From Alviniconcha marisindica (lineage: Eukaryota > Mollusca > Gastropoda > Provannidae), in contig JABMCL010000047.1 in assembly GCA_018857735.1 (NCBI GenBank), forward strand, positions 1,419,501-1,483,500: DNA of 64,000 nucleotides, written 5' to 3'. Made by a program: the position numbers and the translations under genes. The notes beneath the pieces are model-generated. The model ran no database searches and had not been told where the DNA came from. It saw only the letters and a program-made list of their open reading frames with translations. Shown here piece by piece: positions 22,080 through 33,710 of this stretch (within the stretch, counting starts at the first letter, position 1; every line of letters begins with the position of its first letter).

Positions 22080-22290
22080 AATCTACTACTATATTCAGCC
22101 CATTCAAATGTATGGAGAATGGAAAATTTGCAGGTGCGTTGCATAGACAGTACAGAGAAATGTCATTTCGTTTCAGTTTTAATACAGTCATGTTTGGAAG
22201 GAGAATGACAAATTTGCAGGTGCATTGCAAAACCAGTACGAACAAATGTCAATACATTTCTTTTCAGTTTTAATACAGTCATGTTTGGAA
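22080..22290. repeat. ~90-bp x2 duplication, intergenic
   Basis: The words aaatttgcaggtgc, cagttttaatacagtc and atgtttggaag recur in two adjacent copies. Confidence 0.75.
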
Positions 22291-22299
22291 GCTGTCTAT

Positions 22300-24755
22300 C
22301 CACCTTGTTTTAAAACATCATCATCAGGGGTATTATGTACACAACACCGTTGGTATCAAAAACCTTCTGTCTAGATGATGGGTGGGTGATGAAATCACAG
22401 TGTGAATGAAAGACATTCTGTTTGTAATACTAGCCATGTTTAACTCTTTCAATCCCAGCACTGTGTTCATGACTCTGCCTTCCTGGCCCAGGTCTGTGGA
22501 GCCAAGTCACACACAAACTGATGCACTTCAAAACAAAAATTATCGTTGTGTAGAGAAGTCATTTTGTGCTACAAAATTTTGAGTAGCGATTCTGTAAAGT
22601 AAAAGAAGCAGAACTACTCATATGTTTTTATATGTATGAAACATGAGTGGGTATGAATAGTATATAATGTATGCATCCAGGAGTGAATGAGTTAACATGA
22701 CATGAAGGAATAGGGATGCATAGTCAGGCGATGAGGCCAGAACAAAACTATTATGTAAATGAGGCATGCGTTTGTCATCTCTGTGGAAGATGTACAGAAT
22801 GAGCGAGTGTTTTTTTCTTGCTGTTGTTGCAGAATCTCATAATCAAATTAGTGTGAAAAACTTGCTTCTATTTTCAGTTGCTGAATGTTATGTTATTGTC
22901 AGAGCATTCATGAGGTGGTAATTTTTTGTTGTTGTAGATTCTTGTTGTTGATGTGTACTGCACCTTTTTTGTTGTTGTTTTCAATTCAGTTTAATAACAC
23001 TACTCATCCCACAAGGGGAAATTCCATCAGACAGGTTCATAACAAACAAACAAACAAAACAAAACAAGAAGAAGAATCAGTGAAAGTACAAATACAGAGG
23101 GAAATAATTTATAACAATACTCATAATTGTAGTTCAACATCTAGCAGCAACCAAGCCTTACATGGAAATGCAGGAAGCTGCCACTGCCACAACTTTGGTC
23201 ACGCTTCAGCCCATGACTTTTTTTTTTACTTTGCCTTCTTCCAGATTGTCAGTAACAATGTACAATTTTTGTTTCTTTTTCCTTTTTGATAGTATGGCAG
23301 CAGAGGAGTTGAAATTGACTTTTACTTTGGCCAAAAAGGTTTTCATTTCTAAAGCTTTTGATTGAATTTTGCATGTCAGGTTTTTGCTGTGATTCCTGCC
23401 ATCCAACCCCTCCTCCTCCATTTCCACCCCTAAAAAAAACTGTATTAAAATTTTGCATGCACCACACATAATTGATCAAGAATGTCCTCACTTTTTTATA
23501 TATATATATATTTTGAGTACGCCACAAAAAAGACTACACTGTCTTGGCTTAAAAGACCCTTATTGTGCCAAAGATTTTAGAGAAATATTATTTCTAAGTC
23601 ATCATGCACATACCTTCATTTGTCGGGCATTGTTGAATTGATTTCTTAACCCATTAAAAAAAGGCATATGAGCAGTAGAAATGTGTTTATGGCCGTCTTT
23701 TAGATGTTGAGATTTCCCTAACATTCAGTCAAAGTGGGAAGAATGTTGAATGTCTGAAAATGTAGTTGAAAGGTGTTTTTTTTATTTGTTTAATTTTTTT
23801 TATAAATATTTTTAAAACCTTTTTCAGCATTCCGTTCAGCAAAGCTAACTCTTCCTATTTCAGACAATGAAATCATGGCCCCCAGCCCCCACTTTTATTT
23901 GGATTATTTAGGTATGTGACTTTGTTCAAACTGATACAGCTTGTAAAATAAAGCAGTTATACATGCAAACACTTGTGCAGGTTTTATTTGTCAGCTTTGA
24001 CCATATGTACACAAAAAGCAGAGCAAAGAAATGGAGAACCTGCCATATTCACAACCCATCACTTCAGCCACCTGTAACCCTCTCACCCACTGATCTTTAC
24101 CCTGTCAGATGCATGATAACATTCACAGTGACGCTGATTTATTATGCTGACCACTCGTTTTAGCTGTCATCCAGGAGGAAGATGGCTATGTTTATATGCA
24201 GCTTTCAATATGCGTCTGCATTCCATGGAGTAATGGCATTGTATGGTTAATACAAAAATGACAAAGAGGAAACATACACAGACAAGATAAATATCTAAGA
24301 GGAATCAGTCAAATGAACTAATCTGCAGCACCAAGGTAAAAAATGTATGTCCTACTACTATAACGATCAAAATTATCCACCAAAACATCTTCCAGGCCAC
24401 AACCACCCATCTGTTGACAATCCAGTTGTTAGAGACTTTGGTGCTGCCAGTGTTCTCCAGCCTGCTTAAAACGTATAGATCTACCTAGGCAATGGAGGTA
24501 GGGGTGCAAGATGCAAGCCTCAGCCTGTGTCAGCAAATGTCGTACGATCAGCCAGCATAGCCACTGAAGTAAAAGTAAAGTGTGTGTGTAAATTACATAA
24601 ATTACTAGTTTGTTTATTATGTAACTTTTGTATTTTCAATAACTGTCCTTTGAGTTTTAAAACATAAAATATCCGTTATTGTGTACTGTGATGTGGTTAA
24701 TGTTCCACCACGTTTTAATTTCTCTGATGAGATAATGGTCTTGAATCTTGAAAGT
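22300..24755. other. Intergenic / DPH5 3' flank, no gene seen
   Basis: AT-rich, without convincing exons on either strand. On the DPH5 strand an AATAAA hexamer (plus-strand TTTATT at 24613-24618) could end the DPH5 3'UTR, about 760 bp past the stop codon. Confidence 0.45.
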
Positions 24756-25040
24756 GGCGTGGCTCTCTTTTCTTTGCCAATCACACATGTTACAGATAAT
24801 TTCAGATTGTATGCATGATCGGAGAAGGTCTAACAAAGTAGGTAGTTTTGCAATGCAAACAGCTGCAAGTCCTGATTCGCCAGTGAAGCAAAAGCAACAC
24901 GTCTCTCCTTTCTTTGCCAATCACAACTGTTGCACAATGTTTCGCATCAGGTACATGATTGGGAGTATGTCTAACAAAGTGGGTTGCTTTGCAGCAGGCA
25001 CAGCTGCAACGTGTGAAGACCGAAAGAGTTCTGCCAATCA
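24756..25040. repeat. ~140-bp x2 duplication, DPH5 3'UTR
   Basis: Two copies, each opening with ctttctttgccaatcaca (about 24769 and 24909) and continuing with gtctaacaaagt(a/g)gg and a cagctgcaa word. Confidence 0.85.
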
Positions 25041-25054
25041 TTCTGAAGTAAAAC

Positions 25055-25420
25055 GTAAACTCTTCACTGTCTGACTGTGTCAAGACAGAACAGTTCTGTC
25101 CATTACTTTGAACTGGAAAGTAAACTCTTCACTGGGTCAACAGGGAAGACAGAAGAGCTATGTCCATCATTCTGAACTGGAAAGTAAACTCTTCACTGAG
25201 TCAAGACAGAAAAGTTCTGCCAATCAATTTTAACTGGAAAATAAACTCTTCACTGTGTCAAGACAGAACAGTTCCAGTCATTTTGAACTGGAAAATAAAC
25301 TCTTCACTGTGTCAAGCCAATCACTTTGAACTGGAAAATAAACTCTCCACTGTGTCAAGACAGAAGAGTTCTGCCCATCATTTTGAACTGGAAAGTAAAC
25401 TCTTCACTGTGTCATCCAAC
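25055..25420 (-). repeat. ~57-bp x7 array repeating the DPH5 coding tail
   Basis: The word aactcttcactg (or ctccactg) recurs seven times at about 55-61 bp spacing, ending at the genuine terminal codons. Each unit on the minus strand is a copy of the last dozen DPH5 codons ([12 protein letters not shown] stop) plus the first ~20 bases after the stop. The 3'UTR is thus a tandem amplification of the protein's C-terminal coding sequence. Confidence 0.92.
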
Positions 25421-27684
25421 GCAAACAGTCGCAGCATGTCCAGTTCCAGTGGATGCATGTCACCAGGAATAACGAGGGAATGGAGAGGGCCACCAAGGTC
25501 GACAGAGGCCAGCTGCCGTAACGTGCCAGCCACAATTTTCTGATCCTCTGCTCCCACCCTGGCCAATCCTACACACACTGTGTCTGCTGTCAGTGCTGAA
25601 AATTCAAGATCCAAACACATGAAAGGTTCAAAAGAATGCCATTTACTATGACAAAACACAGAAATGTGTGGGGTAAGCCTCTTTTTCAAGCTAAAAAACA
25701 ATATTTAAATAGCAGTTAAACAGTGACAAATGAGAGTCCATACATGAATTATATACACATGACCAAAATAGCCTCAAGCGAAATGTCACATACCTTGTTT
25801 GTCAGTGGTCTCCTCTGCCTTCTTGTTTTCAACAATTTCCAACAACTGTTCTGCAGCTAGGCTGACAGTCATAAAGCGTGGAGGTTCATAAATTTTGCGT
25901 CCCCTGAAAAGCAGATTAATGACACTTTAGTTCTCACAGACATGTGCTTTAAACAACTATTCTTATGGCTTTGAGAAATCCCTCTCAGTCCCACAGACCA
26001 TAAGAAGTAGAAGAAAACAACAATAATAATAATGTACATTTATCATGCGCTCATCAACGCCCTGAGCGCTCACATGGTACATATTAACCTACATATGATA
26101 TTCTATACACATGTAGAGCATAGTCCTACCGAAACAATTTACATAAATGTGCAATCAGTTGATGGCACCACTTTACATGATCAGTTGTGTCTTAAAGGTC
26201 CAAGCACACTGCACTGAGATCTTGTCAAAACATGCAGCTGGTGTGGGTTTGAACCCTGGCTGGGGCAGGGGGTGAACTTCTTTGTTACTGTTACATATTA
26301 TTTATTGATTAGTTTTCACTGCTTTCAGTACATAGTGGTATTCTCCGCTCTCAAGCAGACTCACTGCACTTCACATGCATTTTCGTGCATGCTGGCTATT
26401 CTGGTGCTTGCTTAATCCACAGCATTCTGACACTGGACTACATGATCTTTAATGTGCATATATTGCCTTTTTGCATGTGTGCAAACTCTGACAATGACAT
26501 GGACTACAAGATGTTTAATGTGCATATATTGCCTTTTTGCATGTGTGCAAACTCTGACAATGACATGGACTACAGGATCTTTAATGTGCATATAGTCTTT
26601 TTGCATGTGTATGCAGACAGGGGAGCTTGGTTTATAGTCTCATCCAAAGGACGTTTGTAGCTCTGAGCCAACGCTTGAACAGAACTTTAAGTCGACACAA
26701 ACACACCACATAATAATAGCAGGAGGATGAAAATGGTGTTTGTGACTGCTCCCAGTGGAAGAGGAAGCATCACGGGCTACAAACCATCGGTGGGAAAATC
26801 TATGCTGAGACTCCTTTTGTCCACAAACACAAATGCAATGCACAAGCACAGACCCAATGATATTATCCCTTCTCGTGATCCTGACTGAAAGTAAACAGCA
26901 TCTGCAAACCCCACTGGTCTTCAGTTTAGATTGCCTGATTGTTGTATGCAGTGCAAATGTCATTTTCCCTCCACTAATTTTTCTTAAAAACGGAGTGCTG
27001 TGACTATAAAAAGCAAAGAAGCAAATTAAGTGTATGAACATCCCGCATCCTTGTACTTGGCAAGCCTGTCAGTCGTATTATACACACAGGGATCATATTC
27101 CTTACCAACTCCGTCAGCCCTTTTCTGTCTCTTCATTTGCTGGCAAGCCTGTCAGTCATACACACAGGGATCATATTCCTTACCAACTCCGTCAGCCCTT
27201 TTCTGACTCTTCATTTGCTTGCAAGACTGTCAGTCATACACACAGGGATCATATTCCTTACCAACTCCGTCAGCCCTTTTCTGACTCTTCATTTGCTTGC
27301 AAGACTGTCAGTCATACACACAGGGATCATATTCCTTACCAACTCCGTCAGCCCTTTTCTGTCTCTTCATTTGTGATTTTTGAATCACGTGCAGTGATCA
27401 GGAAACAAGACTAGGACAAGGCATGGGAAACGATGCAGCTGATCATTGCATGCCCATCTGCAAACCTCTGCAAACGCAAATGGTTCCTCCCTGGTGTGAC
27501 GGAATTTTTCTTTGCAGATGCAGTTTGCAGACGTAAGGAAACGTGTGTACTGCCTATTTGCTACTTGCTCAATTTCTTTTTGTGCACTGTGTTTCCATTT
27601 GTGGACATAAGAAAACACTGCTTTACAGCACAAAACCTCTGCACAACACACACATGTATACCCAAGCAACATACACACAAACAT

Positions 27685-27760
<76 letters not shown>

Positions 27761-29921
27761 CATACACATAACAGTAAGTCAGAAGTCAGAAGTACAGGAA
27801 AGCGAGAAAGAAAAGGAAATAACATCAACATTTACCTCATCAAGTTTTCAATGGATTGTTCCTTCATTTTGATATCTGATGACACAAAAATAAGAAATGA
27901 ATGATTTAAAAAGTATCCTATAAACTATAGGAGTATGTAAAAGTTACTGTCTTCCGTGTGTAATTAAAAACAGCATGCTGACTAATGATTGTGAACTGAG
28001 AACAAGTTCAGAAAACAAATTAATTAACACACTACAACACAATACAAAACTGCTGTTCCATTTAAAAAAAATGTTCAAAAACAATATTATAATAATAGCA
28101 CATTCAAAAACTTTCACATACACTGCTCTGGCCCTTCAAAATGCACACCCACATACAACCAACTTCACTGGATTTCTTTTGTTCAATGCAATGAACTGCA
28201 AGCATGATTAGCTGATGCTGTAATTCTAAAAAAACATCAGATAGGCATCATGAAGCTCAGATTAACTGAATGCAAAGTCATACAGACAACTGTTTTTGCC
28301 CAACAGTACTGGTGGTACTTGCCTAGTAAACAAAGCGAATGCATCCCACGTTCCCTGTTGGCAGTAATTTTGTCGTAAAAGCTGTCTGGCCTCCACGAGT
28401 CCGTCCAGAACACAATGGACACAGCTTCACCAAAGTTGTACAGCTGAAAACAATAATATCACTGCGTGTAATGCTGAAAAAAACTCGCACAGATACCATA
28501 CAATGAAATCCCTCTTTTAGATAACCCTAAAATCAAGCAAAGGGAGTTCCAAACACACAAACAGTTAAAAGGACAGAAACAACATTTAAAGACACAAGTG
28601 AAAGGAGGATAGTGCCTGGTGAGGGTTTCATTTACACAGAAATAGGAAAGGGTGAGGAAAAAATGGCTGCATGAGAAGGATGGTCTGTCATCCATGTGAT
28701 CTTTCATGTGGGGTACCACTGTATGATATTAACAAGCAAGGCCAGTGCACAGTGATACAGGATTTTTTTCTTTTTCAAACTGACAAAAGCATAACATGGA
28801 AACAGAGATTCAACATTTCCATGATTTCATTCCAAATAAGCAAATTTTCTACTGCTGCTGCTCTTCTTCTGTATTTTCCAACTTCAACATTTAAAACACT
28901 CTGACACTGTTAGTGCATGCTGGGTTATTTTGGCATTTCCATGATCCCCTGAACTTTGACATGTGGGAGTACAGGATCTTTAACTGTGCACATGATCTTT
29001 GTGCATGCATAATATACACACAGGGACTGCAATTTTATAGTCACACCTGAAGGACCTTCAGTAAAGTCTGCACAGAATTAGACTCCAGAGAAATCTCAGG
29101 ACGGGCGCAAAGCCTAGCACATAAATGTCACCCACCCATCATTTCACATAGTGACAACACTCAATGGCACTTAACCGTTGGCTTTCAAGAGGAGTGCTCT
29201 TGCTCAGTGCCAACAACTCTCACAAATAATTCTTAATAGTTCTTAATAAAGTGCAAAAGAAAATTAATGACCATACCTGCAGGCCACAGCAACCAATGGC
29301 ATTCATGATAGAAGCGTTGTGGATGATGCGGTACTGGATACCTTTCTCCACTGCACGCAGTATGAGATCTGTGTGAGTTGTGGCTCTGAAAAAAATGAAA
29401 CAGCACAAATCTTAAACTGTGTATCAAGAATCATCACAAAGGATGCAGTTTTGATGTGGCACCAGTCGTGTAACAGCTAAACAGTACTGTAACCACTTTG
29501 GTGGATATTCAAAACGCGGTGTGTAAAGCTACAGTCACTCATATTATTCAGAGTTGCACATGACTAGAGTGTTGGGGGTCTGCTCAGAAGCAGAGAACTG
29601 TGCTCACTGTAATTGCTGTTGTGAAGTGTTTTGAGCTCATCTCGAGATGTGGCGCTCAGCAGGTGTTTATATAACTTCTTTTTTAAAGGACAAAGGTCAT
29701 GCCAGTCCCATTACTGGCTTCCTGTAAAAAGATGCCTAAAGCACAAGCTCCTCCGCCTCATTTTAGTCCCACATCAAAAAGACACCCCCAAGCTGCAAGA
29801 ACATGCTCACTGTACCATCCCTACACAATCTACAGTCCATATGATATCTTACTTTTTTCAGTCATTTTTCTGTGTTCTCTCTGCCAACAATATGGCAGAG
29901 AAATGCAATGAGCTGATGTGT

Positions 29922-30016
<95 letters not shown>

Positions 30017-33000
30017 ACACTTAATCGATACAATGTTTAGGGGTGTTTTTGTTGTAACCTTGTTATTGGTGAGAGTGTTGGCTTGTTTGTCATGATTATA
30101 ATACATGTGTAACCGAGTGTATTGTATGCGTTTCAGGCCATGACCCTTTAACCTTTTCTTTCCGGTTTCTTTTCCTTTTTGATTGGGTGGGAGTTTTATG
30201 GCCCCAATTATCTAAAGTGTTAAAACTTGTGCGCTGGGCCCGCCGCGTCCCTTTTCCTCCATTGTCCCTGCACAGGCAGGTTGTTTGTTTGCTGTTGCGG
30301 CCGGTGTTCACGTGTTCATCGCAGTGGAGAGCCTGTAAGTAGTTATTTTTCTATGGCTTGTTATTCTATTGTTTCTTATTGATGCAAATAACGTATGTTT
30401 ATAATGTTACCATGTTAACAACGTGCCTTGATTTTGGTTCTTGAACACGTGGGTAATTTCGGTGTCAGATTGCCGCCTGGTTGCAGCCGCCATGGTGTCA
30501 GTGTACATTGTTTGTGTGTTCAAATGTTAAGCCTTTATGCCACAGGATGACCAGTGTTTCTAAAATGTATGCAGCTGACCTTGGTTAGCTGATATGTAGC
30601 TAGCATGTTATGCTGCCATTGTTGGATGTTCAGTTTGAGTGATGCTTTGCCGATGTAAAGTTATCCCTCAGTAAAGTATGGTTCCTTTGTGCGGCCATGC
30701 AGATCTCTGTGTGGCATAACTTATTTGTTTAGTTTCCTACCGATCTATGTTTCTACATGAAATTGGCGGTATATTATGGCTAACATTTTGAAGGTGTTGA
30801 CTTCATAGTTGTCGAATGTTCATTTTACTAGTTGAATATGGTTTAGTGCATAGGGGTGATTGTATAAACTGTGAGATATGTCATTTCTGTTTTGATCCGG
30901 CTTTTGTATGGCTGAGTCTTGGGCATGCAGACTTTCAGTTTTAGCTTGTAAACCCTTTCCGGGTCTTTGTGCGTGTACCCGAACTGGCCGGTGATGTGCG
31001 TCAGTAGGTCTAGGTCTAGGTCTTTGTCTCTGTTCACTAACCATGCAGCCAGATCAGTGTTCAGATTCTTGATGCACTACCCGCGTCAGTAAGGCCCTTG
31101 ATGTTGTTCACAGATATGCTCTGCTAGTCAGTAACAGTGACCTGCTGTAGCCCTTTTGTACATGCGTTGAGTAACGAGGCTGAAGCCGGTCAGTTTATGA
31201 CTGTCTTCCTCCGGCTTACGGCATGATCCCAAGTGCCACCTGTGTCACTGTCCATCTCGTTGTGTGCTTAAGTGGAACTGCTGTAACAATTATCTCACTC
31301 TTCCTGTTTAGTTAAGAATGAGCTTGGTAATCATTATTTTTCACTGTTACTTTATTGTATACTATTATATACAGGGAGTTCATCAGTTAATTGACTGGCC
31401 GTCTCTTGTATACTGTGAGATATGTATTTAAGTGCAAGTCATGCACACAATTTATGTGCTTGATTATTAATCATTTTGTCACAGTTACCATCATGTATTA
31501 TAGTAACCTACAGGTAAACTTCACGGTTACTGTATTTATTAGATAATTGCTGTTGTTTAGACTTTACATTTACTTTCATGTTCTAAATGTTTTGTTTGCT
31601 TGTGTCTTTTCCAACACAGACACTGTTTCCTGGTTGGTGCAAATAAAAAGTTATGTTATAGCAACCTCTGACTTGTGACTCTTCATCCATGCTTCCAACC
31701 CGCTTCCCTCACTCCCCACCCCACTCCCCTACACATGTAGTTGCTTAGGACTTTGTCTTTGAATGTAAGGTTAGGAACACAAAAATTATCTTTAAATGAT
31801 TATCATTATTAGATGCCTGAGAGTCAGACACAGAGCCTTGAAGAATTCATACCCAAATGAAAAATGAATTGTAATCCTTACCCCAGTGGATCACCCACCA
31901 CCAGAAAGGCAATGTCTTCTGTATCAGCGTTAGCCATTAGGTCGTCTGCAACACAGTGACAGTACAGGAAGAAAAAAAGAAAAAAATCAGATCTGTGATA
32001 TCTAATGACTAGTAATATTATCATCTAATATTAGCATTGGTGAAGAATTAATGACTAATAATTATAATACACATACCCCAAAAGAAAACAAAGTTACATA
32101 TATATATATAATTTTTATAACATTCACTTTCATGCATTGTCTGCTCAGAATTATTTACATCAGATTCAGATTCACTCATTTATTTTCTCTGGAGTGGATA
32201 TTAAAAACACACTATTAAAAGTGGATATTAAAAACACACTATTAAAACCTACTCACTCATTTAGAGTTGTATGTGACTTTAGCATGCACATGTGCATGCA
32301 CACACGCAACATCAGTCAATCAAAATAAAGAACAAGTTGCAAGGGGGGGGGGGGGGGGGAGGCGGTAGAGAATTTGCTAGCAGTAGTAAGTTTTAAACAG
32401 ATGGGTCTTCTGAGCAGTTTTAAATGCAGTGGTTTACTAAAATAATGTGTCTAGTTTCACAAGGGAGTCAATTTCAGATGGAACTGCCAGAAATGGCAGC
32501 TAGCAGGATCCAGCTGTTACTGTACAAAACACTGCCAAGTGTCACAACAGCTGGCCAAATTGCCTCCTGCAGCCACTGATGATCTTGTTCCTTGGGCAAC
32601 ATAACCATGGACCTCTCATGCCTGATATCAATGAGGCAGTGTGTGCAACACAAACAAGCCTGGGTACTTGTTGTATGCAGCCAGTCCTGTCACCTATCAC
32701 TGTCAAACCTAAGTTTAGAAAATTATTATAAAATCAAGGGGCCTTTTATTGTTTTAAGACAAAATCCTTGATTTTAAGTTTTTATTTTGCTCTTTTCTGC
32801 CTGTTGGACGAAACCTGTTTTGAGAAAGATATATAAATATATATATTTCCTTCAAGTTTTACTTTCAATAATTACTGGTAAAATCAATAAATGTCTCCAT
32901 TCAAATGCTGTCTGGTATTAACCTGAACTTTGTTCCACCATGTCACGGTCTGCCAGAATGATTTCTCGGCCATAGTACTTTTCCTGCAAAGAGCAAACAA

Positions 33001-33430
33001 ACAAAATGTTTTTGAGATCATCAACAAAATTACATATTAATTAACATTAATACGTCTGATTATTGCATCAATAATGTTGACCAATATTTCAAAAACTCAG
33101 CAGGTTATTTCGTGGTAAAACTACCATACATTGTCATAAAAATTTACTAAACAAGAGTGCTGATCTATCCAAAACAAGACCCTATTTAGATCATTTACCC
33201 CGACAATAGAGCTTTCCACAATAATGAAAAGAAGAAGACCGAAGCAGAACTCTAAAGAGTTCAACAGTTGGAACACGTTCCTTGGAGTAACTCACCAGTG
33301 CGTCTTTGCCAACGGTGAGGATGGAAGTATAAGCTTCTAAATACACCCTTTTTGCTTGTTTAACAACTTCAAGTCCTTTTACTGTGATGTCTTTGGCATC
33401 TCCCAACCCTAGTCCAACGAGATAAAACAT
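25378..33430 (-). CDS. DPH5: Diphthine methyl ester synthase (DPH5)
   Basis: SAM-dependent tetramethyltransferase of diphthamide biosynthesis on eEF2 (cytosol; family knowledge). Eight exons on the minus strand: 33430-33296, 32983-32929, 31945-31882, 29385-29277, 28443-28323, 27875-27836, 25903-25794 and 25583-25378 (TGA). They total 279 aa against 285 in human, and all phases close. Landmarks: [19 protein letters not shown], the SAM-binding glycine loop; [93 protein letters not shown]. The C-terminal tail after the conserved HPLELDML is lineage-specific. Intron 5 (28322-27876) begins AG|GCAAGT, a GC donor; the rest are GT-AG. Intron 3 carries a probable solo LTR; intron 6 carries a 78-bp array. 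The gene is divergent from UBE3C (280 bp between start codons). Confidence 0.96.
26022..26146 (+). repeat. Dispersed repeat family B, copy 2
   Basis: Same element as at 4035-4195, including the leading (AAT)n run. It lies in DPH5 intron 6, antisense to the gene. Confidence 0.8.
26215..26700 (+). repeat. SINE-like composite with box B and 66-bp internal repeat
   Basis: GGTTTGAACCC at 26246-26256 resembles pol III box B. The downstream part matches copies at 28905-29215 and 61060-61330 (tggactacaggatctttaa, ggtttatagtc words). Inside it a 66-bp unit (ggactac...ttgcatgtgtgcaaactctg) is tandemly repeated at 26435, 26501 and 26567; the other two copies have it once, so the expansion happened after insertion. 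Confidence 0.7.
27010..27375. repeat. 78-bp x4 minisatellite, DPH5 intron 6
   Basis: gggatcatattccttaccaa recurs at 27089, 27167, 27245 and 27323, an exact 78-bp period with very few differences, so recently expanded. The period is a multiple of three and plus-strand frames remain open through it, but it is antisense to DPH5 and shows no start or splice context. Confidence 0.95.
27687..27758. repeat. (CA)n microsatellite, DPH5 intron 6
   Basis: About 36 near-perfect CA dinucleotides, just 3' (on the minus strand) of the tiny 40-nt exon 6. Confidence 0.95.
28905..29215 (+). repeat. Dispersed SINE-like repeat, DPH5 intron 4
   Basis: Same family as 26380-26690 and 61060-61330 by shared order of words: gcatgctgggttatttt, tacaggatctttaa, atacacacaggg, tttatagtcacacc and a closing gtgctc...gtgcca block. 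Confidence 0.65.
29926..30012. repeat. (GT)n microsatellite, DPH5 intron 3
   Basis: About 43 GT dinucleotides with one interruption, about 95 bp before the probable solo LTR. Confidence 0.95.
30108..31733. mobile_element. Probable solo LTR of a retrotransposon (1.6 kb)
   Basis: The segment opens TGTAACCGAG and closes CCCCTACA, giving the TG...CA ends of an LTR. It is flanked on both sides by CATG (30104-30107 and 31734-31737), or ACATG if the last base is counted in the duplication, a 4-5 bp target-site duplication as LTR integrases make. AATAAA lies at 31642-31647, near the 3' end as in an R-U5 arrangement. No gag/pol coding is inside, so it is read as a solo LTR left by recombination. The base composition (more CpG and T-rich tracts, e.g. 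a gggcccgccgcg stretch near 30237) differs from the flanking intron. No second copy occurs in the window. Confidence 0.6.
32343..32359. repeat. Poly(dG) tract, 17 G, DPH5 intron 2
   Basis: Uninterrupted run of G on the plus strand. A 27-bp x2 repeat (gtggatattaaaaacacact) lies just upstream at about 32195-32248. Confidence 0.9.
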
Positions 33431-33710
33431 TCTTCTTTTTTCTAACGAGTCATCGAGACCGCATGGAAAATGACCGGAAACAGCTGTCTGCTACAGTTCA
33501 CAATTGTCCTGATCATTATGATTGGCTCTTGGTAAAATGGACATCCAATCATAAGGTATGTTATGAATATCTTTGAGGGTGCGCCGTCTGGTGTGACAGA
33601 GCAGTTTGGCTGTGTGTCGGCTGGTAGACACAGTATAAAAAACGACTTCTTGAATCTGTGTCAAACTCACTTGCTGACTGATCTACACAGAAACTGATAC
33701 TATCGCAAAG
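33431..33710. promoter_or_regulatory. Divergent DPH5/UBE3C promoter region
   Basis: 280 bp between the two start codons, so both promoters and 5'UTRs overlap or abut. Contains a CCAAT-box pair in the form gattgg / ccaatc (33520-33525 and 33546-33551) in opposite orientations, a common arrangement in bidirectional promoters. No TATA box was evident. Confidence 0.65.

Noticed and set aside
26022..27375. CRISPR-like regular repeats
   Set aside because: Eukaryotic intron; units are contiguous without unique spacers, so these are minisatellites.
27433..27831. Open frames over (CA)n/(GT)n tracts on both strands
   Set aside because: Dinucleotide repeats lack stops in several frames; no coding evidence.
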